In this document: positions 1 to 5,017 of the stretch, piece after piece
Layout of the letters: every line of letters starts with the position of its first letter
Position numbering within the stretch: position 1 is the stretch's first letter
Origin: Bacteroidia bacterium
Lineage (GTDB): Bacteria; Bacteroidota; Bacteroidia; Bacteroidales; UBA5342
Reading direction: 5' to 3'
Assembly: GCA_030433225.1 (NCBI GenBank)
Contig: JAUIMD010000197.1
Span: forward strand, 1-5,017
DNA length: 5,017 nt
Made by a program: the position numbers and the translations under genes
Notes under the pieces: model-generated
Database searches by the model: none
Told to the model about the DNA's origin: nothing
What the model saw: the letters and a program-made list of their open reading frames with translations, nothing else

Positions 1-1
1 C

Positions 2-340
2 CGCATTGCCTGCTTTGGCGTGTTTGGCGCCAACCCTGCAATAAATGCATCGCAACAAACCGAAAAGCTGGCAGCGCAAGCCATATGGCATTTTTTGGAT
101 GGATTGAACAACCGCTACAAAGATTACCCTTTGCGCAACATTGAATCGTACAGTAAAAAAATAGTGCATCAGCACGACATTGACCGGGGCATTGCTTTTT
201 ACCACAATTTACAAAACAACCGCTGGTGGTTTAATGCCGGTACGGATACCGAGCCGTACATTGTGGCCTGTAGCCTGGAAGACTACCTGGAAACCCAGGA
301 AGGGAAACTACCCGCACGGCTTATCCGGTTTTTGCGGTAA
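2..340 (+). CDS. Arginase/formimidoylglutamase-family protein, 3' end only
   Basis: The reading frame is open to the left edge, so only the last 112 residues are present. A GTG at position 20 is not the true start, because the frame reads on upstream as RIACFGVFGANPAIN. The visible part resembles the C-terminal end of Bacteroidota ureohydrolases: the strand and loop 'FGVFGANPAINASQQTEKLA' corresponds to the 'FGIYEYNP...QTA' stretch, followed by a helix with 'AIWHFLDGL', then 'KDYP', 'NRWWF' and 'CSLEDY'. Family members hydrolyse guanidino or formimino compounds (arginine, agmatine, formiminoglutamate) in the cytoplasm using two Mn ions. The metal-binding Asp and His motifs should lie upstream, outside the window, so neither activity nor substrate can be judged here. 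It is followed by a 117-bp spacer and a likely new promoter, so it is probably a separate unit from the next gene. The family call is fairly good; the exact substrate is unknown. Confidence 0.65.
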   Translation, partial: RIACFGVFGANPAINASQQTEKLAAQAIWHFLDGLNNRYKDYPLRNIESYSKKIVHQHDIDRGIAFYHNLQNNRWWFNAGTDTEPYIVACSLEDYLETQEGKLPARLIRFLR

Positions 341-445
341 AGCGGAGTAATCTGGCTCAAAAGGGCAGTGAAAGCCTGTAAATGAAACAAAAGCATCGTA
401 GCAACGAAACGTTTGTATGGATTATTTTTAGCACATTTGTGAAGA

Positions 446-453
446 TAATTTTG
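446..453 (+). promoter_or_regulatory. Candidate Bacteroidota -7 promoter element (TAATTTTG)
   Basis: TAATTTTG matches the Bacteroidota primary sigma factor -7 consensus TAnnTTTG exactly and is followed by CA, as is common. It ends only four bases before the ATG at 458, so transcription from it would start at or within a few bases of the start codon, giving a leaderless or near-leaderless mRNA. The partner -33 box is weak: the place expected for TTTG (about 19-21 bases upstream) holds only TTAT at 422-425. A second, poorer arrangement is TTTG at 412-415 with CACATTTG at 432-439, but the 16-base spacing is short. The assignment rests on sequence match and position only. Confidence 0.45.
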
Positions 454-457
454 CACT

Positions 458-1897
458 ATGGATTTAAAAGACAAGAAAGCCGAGCTCGAGGTTCTTTTTT
501 ACGCTACTTTCAAAAAAATTCCCGAAAACATACAGGTTCTCCCCCAATCAGGGTCCAGCAGAATCTACTTCAGGGTTACCGCCGGTGAAACATCGGCCAT
601 TGGAACGTTTAATGAGGACCTGAACGAAAATGAAGCCTTTTTCAGTTTCACTAAAACCTTTTCTGAAAAAGGCCTGCCCGTGCCTGCCCTTTATGCCATC
701 AGCAAAAACAAGCAGATTTATCTGCAGGAAGATTTAGGAGGCCAAACCCTGCTCGATTTTGTTAACCATCAACGTAAAATGGGGGAACCGGTGGATATGG
801 TTTCCATTCTTAAGCCCATTTTAATTGATTTGATTAACATACAGGTAAATGCCGGGAAACAGATTGATTATACGCGCTGCTACCCGCGGCCATCCTTCGA
901 CCGGCAATCTATTTTGTGGGATTTGAATTACTTCAAATACATGTTTCTGAAAATTGCCGACATCCCGTTTAACGAACAACAGCTTGAAGACGATTTTCAA
1001 ACCCTGGCCAAATACCTGACCAAGCAAAAAGACAAGAACTTTATGTACCGTGATTTCCAAATACGGAACATTATGTACCGCGATAACAAGCCCTATTACA
1101 TCGATTACCAGGGAGGACGAAAAGGGCCGGTTCAGTACGATTTGGCCTCACTGCTGTACAGCCCTAAAACCGCACTGCGCTTTGCCGAACGGGCCGAATT
1201 GCTCGACTTTTATTGCAGGCAACTCAACGAAATTGAAAAGGTAAATATGCCTGCCTTCGAGGAAAAGTTTTACATGATTGCCCTGGTGCGCATCTTTCAG
1301 GCATTGGGGGCCTACGGTTTTAGGGGTTTACACGAAGGGAAAGCCAATTTTCGACCAAGCATTCCGGTAGCCATACGCAATTTGCGTAAAATGAAATCCA
1401 ACCAGAAAATAACCCTGATACTGCCCGAAATTGAAAAAGTGATTGACCGCCTTGCTGCCTCACGCTTTGCTTTTCCGTATGTAGTACCCAACAACAAACT
1501 CACAATTCGTATCAGCTCCTTCAGCTTTAAAAAAGGAATCCCGGAAGATCCGTCGGAGAACGGGGGTGGATTTGTTTTTGATTGCCGGGGACTCCCGAAT
1601 CCGGGACGTGAAGAAGCGTATAAAAGTTTGAGCGGGCTGGATGAACCGGTGGTAAAGTACCTGGAAAGCCACAAAGAAGTACATTACTTTTTTGAAAGCA
1701 TGCAGGCCGTACTTAAAACTTCCATCGAAAACTACCTGACCCGGAAATTTACCCACCTCTGCATTAATTTTGGATGTACCGGTGGACAGCACCGCTCGGT
1801 TTACAATGCCGAACGTATGGCACAATGGATTAGCGAATCGTACACCGATGTGGATGTACATGTGCAACACCGTGAACGCAAGCATTGGGAGCATTAA
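458..1897 (+). CDS. AmgK-like sugar kinase (APH fold) fused to RapZ C-terminal domain
   Basis: This 479-residue cytoplasmic protein has two parts. Residues about 25-320 are an aminoglycoside-phosphotransferase-fold kinase: a nucleotide-loop-like 'LPQSGSSRIYFRV' (28-40), 'LQEDLGG' (89-95), the catalytic loop 'YRDFQIRN' (Asp199, Asn204) and the metal-binding 'IDYQGG' (Asp216) followed by 'GPVQYDLASLL'. This pattern resembles AmgK, the anomeric MurNAc/GlcNAc kinase of peptidoglycan recycling. Residues about 349-479 match the RapZ C-terminal domain: 'SFSFKKGIP', 'FVFDCRGLPNP', 'LSGLDEPV', 'GCTGGQHRSV' (439-448) and a final 'HRERKH'. RapZ's own P-loop ATPase domain is absent. The catalytic loop has Tyr197 where HRD-type kinases have His. 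The ATG at 458 is the only sensible start: an in-frame stop lies at 446-448, and there is no other start codon before the conserved region. A MurU-like gene follows 21 bp downstream, supporting the sugar-1-kinase role. The domain calls are strong; the substrate is inferred. Confidence 0.85.
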   Translation: MDLKDKKAELEVLFYATFKKIPENIQVLPQSGSSRIYFRVTAGETSAIGTFNEDLNENEAFFSFTKTFSEKGLPVPALYAISKNKQIYLQEDLGGQTLLDFVNHQRKMGEPVDMVSILKPILIDLINIQVNAGKQIDYTRCYPRPSFDRQSILWDLNYFKYMFLKIADIPFNEQQLEDDFQTLAKYLTKQKDKNFMYRDFQIRNIMYRDNKPYYIDYQGGRKGPVQYDLASLLYSPKTALRFAERAELLDFYCRQLNEIEKVNMPAFEEKFYMIALVRIFQALGAYGFRGLHEGKANFRPSIPVAIRNLRKMKSNQKITLILPEIEKVIDRLAASRFAFPYVVPNNKLTIRISSFSFKKGIPEDPSENGGGFVFDCRGLPNPGREEAYKSLSGLDEPVVKYLESHKEVHYFFESMQAVLKTSIENYLTRKFTHLCINFGCTGGQHRSVYNAERMAQWISESYTDVDVHVQHRERKHWEH

Positions 1898-1918
1898 GGT
1901 ATTTTTAAGAGTAAGTGC

Positions 1919-2644
1919 ATGAAAGCCATAGTTTTTGCTGCCGGATTAGGCACCCGCCTACAACCCCTTACCAACGATAAGCCCAAGGCCATGGTTAAGT
2001 TGAACGGCAAGCCCCTTTTATTCCATGCTATTACCCGGCTTGTACAGGCCGGAATTACGGAAGTAATTGTTAACGTACACCATTTTGCCGGTCAGATTTA
2101 CGATTATTTACGCGTGACTGATTTTGGAATTCCGGTGCATATTTCGGATGAAAGCGATGTACTTTTAGACACCGGAGGCGGGATTAAAAAAGCGGAAAAC
2201 CTGCTGAAAGGGAATGCCCCCTTTATGGCCTATAATGTGGATGTACTTTCGTCGATTCCGCTAAAAGCAGTCATGGAATTCCACCAAAAACACCAGCCAT
2301 TGGCAACCCTTGTTGTGCGCAAACGGGAAACCAGCCGTTATTTAATGTTCGACCCGGCCATGCAACTTACCGGGTGGACAAATGTATCGACGGGAGATCA
2401 GAAAATTTCCCGGGCTGCTTTTGACGTTTCAACGCCTTTTGCCTTTAGCGGCATTCACATCATTTCGCCGGAAATTTTTCCACTCATCACGCAACAAGGC
2501 AAATTCAGCATTGTCCCCCTGTACCTCGAGCTGGCTAAAAAACACAAAATTATGGGGTACTACGACACCTCTGATTTTTGGATTGACCTGGGAAAACCCG
2601 GACAAATTGATGTGGCTGAAAAATGGCTGAATCCCTCCTCCTAG
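1919..2644 (+). CDS. MurU-like sugar-1-phosphate nucleotidyltransferase
   Basis: This 241-residue protein is a complete GT-A-fold NTP_transferase enzyme of the size typical for MurU. It begins at once with the nucleotide-binding signature 'AAGLGTRLQPLT' (7-18) followed by 'KPKAMVKLNGKPLL' (21-34, with Lys23 expected to contact the phosphates). Next come 'LLDTGGGIK' (82-90), which resembles the ETGGG motif of MurU, the metal-site strand 'NVDVL' (Asp108), and near the C-terminus 'FWIDLGKPGQI' (220-230, Asp223). There is no GlmU-like left-handed beta-helix acetyltransferase domain. MurU converts MurNAc-1-phosphate and UTP to UDP-MurNAc and pyrophosphate in the cytoplasm, and the AmgK-like gene 21 bp upstream would supply that substrate. 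The two are probably co-transcribed. A weak purine stretch AAGAG lies 7 bases before the ATG. Related enzymes use mannose-1-phosphate or glucose-1-phosphate, so the substrate rests on gene context. The ORF ends one base before the stop of the convergent hydrolase gene. Confidence 0.85.
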   Translation: MKAIVFAAGLGTRLQPLTNDKPKAMVKLNGKPLLFHAITRLVQAGITEVIVNVHHFAGQIYDYLRVTDFGIPVHISDESDVLLDTGGGIKKAENLLKGNAPFMAYNVDVLSSIPLKAVMEFHQKHQPLATLVVRKRETSRYLMFDPAMQLTGWTNVSTGDQKISRAAFDVSTPFAFSGIHIISPEIFPLITQQGKFSIVPLYLELAKKHKIMGYYDTSDFWIDLGKPGQIDVAEKWLNPSS

Positions 2645-2645
2645 T

Positions 2646-4049
2646 TCATTCTGTTGTCTGCAATATCCATTCGGCAATATCCTTTAAAACTACAGGTGAA
2701 ATGGTCTGTTCAATTCTGCCATACTCAAGTGGCGTGCCCGTTTCACATTCCTGAAACAGGTGATTCAGCCCGGAATACTCGATTATTGTTGCGTTCATAT
2801 TTCCCCCTTTCTTCAGGGCTTCTTCAATGGCGCTCAGGTTGTCCTTTGCCACCACCTGCAGGTCTTTTGAACCATTGAGGGCCATAACCGGACACGTAAC
2901 TTTTGAAAGGGTTGGGGCCGGATCGTATTGCAGAAAGAAACGCATCCAGGGGCTACACAGGTTCTTTACCACCCCCTCCGTAAAAAGTGCCCGTTCTTCT
3001 TCGTTAAGGTTTTTTTTGTAGGCCGTATTTTGAAGTTTCGTGGCATAATATGCGGTTAATTCCTCCTTTACCTCTTCTGTGGCTTTGTCCCTTTTTAAAA
3101 GGGTATATGCCCCTCGGTTAATTGCGTAACTTTCAGCTCTTTCCGCTTGTGAGGCTCCGTATGCAGCACTAATCAGATCCTGTTGTTTCAATAAAACACT
3201 GTCTCCGGGAATACCGGTTCCGGCCATCAAAACAAGGTAGGCAATGGACGGATCTTTTGCTGCAACCATCGGGGCAATTATGCCCCCTTCGCTATGGCCA
3301 ACCAGCCCAATGTTTAGGGTATCCACCCCTTTCTGGGCTTTCACAAACGTTACGGCAGCTTCCACATCTCCGGCCAAATCGCTTGTATTAATGCTGGACA
3401 AAGAGCCTTCCGAACCCCCGGTACCACGGTCGTCAAAACGTAAAACCGCAATGTCCCGTTGGGTTAAATAATCAGCAATCACAAAAAACGGCTTATGCCC
3501 AAAAAGTTCTTCATCCCGGTTTTGTGCCCCACTGCCGGTGATTAATACCACGGCCGGAAAATGATTGGTATGGGTAGGATACGTGAACGTACCTGCCAAA
3601 TTTAAACCCGAGCGGGCATTATGAAAAATTACTTCTTCAACCCCGTAGTTAAACGGCGGTTGGGGTTCCTGTGGGCGATTGGGCTTTTCCTCGGTATTTT
3701 TGGCCCGCTGTAAAACCAGGGGCAGTGAATTTCCCATTTGGGTAAAATTCCCTTGAATGGTATCCTTCAAATCCCAGGTACCATCATAATGAATTCCCAG
3801 TTTATCAATCTTCAATTGCACATTGGGTGAAGCAAATGCCGTTTGGGTTACAAGTATTCCGAATGCCCCCTGATCCGGGCTATCCATGGTGGCACTATAT
3901 ACCCCGGCATCTTCCATTATATGAAACACAATGCTTAGTTCAATGCTTTGCACCTTTAGCACACCCTGCCACTTACCCGTAATGCTTTCGGCCGTAAGCG
4001 AGCCATAAAAAAGACAAATCCCCAGAAGAAATAACACAATTTTTCGCAT
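2646..4049 (-). CDS. Exported alpha/beta hydrolase with N-terminal beta-rich domain
   Basis: This 467-residue protein starts with a signal peptide: 'MRK', a hydrophobic core 'IVLFLLGICLFYG', and a likely cut after 'SLTA' (residue 20). It should therefore act in the periplasm or at the envelope. Residues about 21-115 form a beta-strand-rich domain ('ITGKWQGVLKV', 'GTWDLKDTIQGNFTQ'), followed by a Pro/Gln/Glu-rich linker (about 118-134). The alpha/beta hydrolase domain (about 138-467) carries 'LITGSGAQNRDE', 'RFDDRGTGGSEG', the nucleophile elbow 'GHSEGG' (Ser253), 'LNGSKDLQV' (Asp396) and 'SGLNHLF' (His430), so the catalytic triad looks intact. Between strands there is a helical lid-like insert (about 285-370). 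A longer frame starting at 4154 exists but would overlap the upstream gene by 68 bases and bury the signal peptide, so the ATG at 4049 is preferred. Esterase, peptidase or acyl transfer are all possible; the substrate is unknown. It lies 37 bp after the DUF4412-type gene and probably shares its transcript. Confidence 0.85.
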   Translation of the reverse strand: MRKIVLFLLGICLFYGSLTAESITGKWQGVLKVQSIELSIVFHIMEDAGVYSATMDSPDQGAFGILVTQTAFASPNVQLKIDKLGIHYDGTWDLKDTIQGNFTQMGNSLPLVLQRAKNTEEKPNRPQEPQPPFNYGVEEVIFHNARSGLNLAGTFTYPTHTNHFPAVVLITGSGAQNRDEELFGHKPFFVIADYLTQRDIAVLRFDDRGTGGSEGSLSSINTSDLAGDVEAAVTFVKAQKGVDTLNIGLVGHSEGGIIAPMVAAKDPSIAYLVLMAGTGIPGDSVLLKQQDLISAAYGASQAERAESYAINRGAYTLLKRDKATEEVKEELTAYYATKLQNTAYKKNLNEEERALFTEGVVKNLCSPWMRFFLQYDPAPTLSKVTCPVMALNGSKDLQVVAKDNLSAIEEALKKGGNMNATIIEYSGLNHLFQECETGTPLEYGRIEQTISPVVLKDIAEWILQTTE

Positions 4050-4086
4050 GGTTCTTATCGTTTTGATTCGTTCATATGCACTGCAA

Positions 4087-5017
4087 TTATTCCTCAAACG
4101 GATTCGCAGGGAACGCATATGGCTTTGTATCAAATACAAATTCAATGCGTTCATTTACTTCGGTAACAGTAAAGGTGGCGGTGGCTTTTTCAATTTTATC
4201 GTAATACACCACTTCCAATGGCATGCCCGACTCAATTTTGTTCATTTTCAGCATAACATCGTTCATGGCAAACAGGTTACTCAACTTTCCCCAGTTTTTA
4301 TCTCTGAATCCAAACGAAACGTCCTCGGTGTACCATGCTTCGTAGCGAGCCGAATCGTTTTCGCACACCAGGTTTTTGCAAACGTACCCGGCAACCGTTT
4401 TGGTCATTCCCGTTTCACGGCAAAACACCTGCAAATCTTCGAGCGCTTCCTCGCTGTAATAATCGTCCATGCTTTGTCCGAAGCTGTTCATGGTATTTTC
4501 TAAAAAATCCATTGAAATAGCGGTACCTGTTTTTTCTTCATCGTTTAATATCAGCATGGATTTATTTTGAAAGTCGCTAATTATTCGGGTGGATTCCTCA
4601 GAGTCGAGAAGCATCATCAGGGCATTTTCGCCCACATATTGCGTTACAAAAATCTTTTCCTCCTGATCGGTTGCCGACATTTCGGCTTTAAACATTTGGG
4701 TAAAGGGATACTCCTCATCGTAACTGGCGGCTGCCATTGAGGCCATTTGCCCCATTAATGCACCCAGGTTTTGTGCCCCGGTGGTGTCCCCATTTACGTT
4801 AATGTTGATGTTTACATTGTAGGTACCACCCTCGGCGCCGGGATACGTTCCGGCATTGGTGCCCGACGAGGCTCCGTCTTTAAAAATCTTGTTTTCCACC
4901 GTATCCAGGGCCTGATCCATTTTACGGTCCACGCGGCGCTCAATCCGGTCTTCTACTTTGTCCAGTGCCTTATCTTTAAGTCGGTTAAGCAATTGGGCAT
5001 GGCTTGTGCCCGGGAAT
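4087..5017 (-). CDS. Exported DUF4412-type protein, 5' end missing
   Basis: The frame is open to the right edge of the window, leaving 309 residues. The first visible residues, 'FPGTSHAQ' followed by 'LLNRLKDKALDKVED', look like the end of a signal peptide with cleavage after HAQ, so the TTG at 4992 is an internal Leu codon and the true start is beyond the window. The mature protein begins with a highly charged, helix-forming stretch of about 40 residues with coiled-coil character. A Gly/Thr/Asn-rich spacer with alternating 'NVNININVNG' follows. The rest resembles DUF4412: strands with 'MLILNDEEKTG', a 'MTKTVAGYVCKNLVCEN' core with three nearby Cys including 'FCRETG', 'YEAWYTEDV' and a final beta-rich region ending 'PFEE'. 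DUF4412 proteins are common in Bacteroidota and have no known function. No lipobox is visible in the part seen. The hydrolase gene begins 37 bp downstream, so the two are likely co-transcribed. The DUF4412 assignment comes from recalled family patterns. Confidence 0.7.
   Translation of the reverse strand, partial: FPGTSHAQLLNRLKDKALDKVEDRIERRVDRKMDQALDTVENKIFKDGASSGTNAGTYPGAEGGTYNVNININVNGDTTGAQNLGALMGQMASMAAASYDEEYPFTQMFKAEMSATDQEEKIFVTQYVGENALMMLLDSEESTRIISDFQNKSMLILNDEEKTGTAISMDFLENTMNSFGQSMDDYYSEEALEDLQVFCRETGMTKTVAGYVCKNLVCENDSARYEAWYTEDVSFGFRDKNWGKLSNLFAMNDVMLKMNKIESGMPLEVVYYDKIEKATATFTVTEVNERIEFVFDTKPYAFPANPFEE

Noticed and set aside
354..376. Possible hairpin GGCT...AGCC after the arginase-like gene
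   Set aside because: The stem is only four pairs with a 15-base loop and no following T tract, so it does not make a credible terminator.
407..414. Palindrome AAACGTTT in the spacer before the kinase gene
   Set aside because: Eight bases, a single copy and no known operator match; expected by chance in AT-rich DNA.
1460..1894. Minus-strand ORF of 144 codons opposite the kinase gene, along with other overlapping ORFs such as 4048-4503 on the plus strand
   Set aside because: They lie opposite strongly conserved coding sequence and their products show no recognisable family features; treated as shadow frames.
2660..2682. Direct repeat GCAATATCC x2 at the end of the hydrolase gene
   Set aside because: Nine bases and two copies inside coding sequence, with no further copies nearby and no link to a mobile element.
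2750..2768. Small inverted repeats CCTGAAACAGG and CTGAA...TTCAG
   Set aside because: Short stems inside the hydrolase coding sequence without a T tract; not a terminator.
4058..4075. Tiny minus-strand ORF MNESKR between the two minus-strand genes
   Set aside because: Six codons only, with no clear ribosome binding site; expected by chance.
4050..4154. N-terminal extension of the hydrolase starting at ATG 4154
   Set aside because: It would overlap the upstream gene by 68 bases and place 35 residues before a clear signal peptide; the ATG at 4049 fits better.

Overview
The window looks like a chromosomal piece of a Bacteroidota genome, probably from the order Marinilabiliales or a relative (lineage is inferred from protein style). 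The signs are a TAnnTTTG-type promoter element, weak or absent Shine-Dalgarno sequences, a DUF4412-type exported protein, and a sugar kinase fused to a RapZ-like C-terminal domain. Nothing points to mobile DNA, CRISPR, tRNA or rRNA. The window is almost fully coding and holds five genes, two of them cut by its edges.

Plus strand, 1-2644: the 3' end of an arginase/formimidoylglutamase-like gene (2-340) is followed by a 117-bp spacer with a candidate promoter. Next come a 479-residue APH-fold kinase with a RapZ-type C-terminal domain (458-1897) and, 21 bp later, a 241-residue sugar-1-phosphate nucleotidyltransferase (1919-2644). These last two look like the AmgK/MurU pair of the peptidoglycan recycling bypass. 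In that route MurNAc (or GlcNAc) is phosphorylated at C1 and then converted to UDP-MurNAc, avoiding de novo synthesis by MurA/MurB. The substrates are inferred from homology and gene pairing.

Minus strand, 5017-2646: a DUF4412-type exported protein whose first exons of signal peptide lie outside the window (4087-5017, 5' end missing) is followed after 37 bp by an exported alpha/beta hydrolase with a complete Ser-Asp-His triad (2646-4049). They probably form a two-gene unit acting in the periplasm or at the envelope. The two units converge, and their stop codons are separated by one base.

The most interesting element is the kinase-RapZ fusion. The RapZ C-terminal domain, known in enterobacteria as a glucosamine-6-phosphate sensor and sRNA-binding module, is attached here to a cell-wall sugar kinase, with no RapZ P-loop domain. 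This suggests, but does not prove, that amino-sugar levels are sensed directly on a recycling enzyme.
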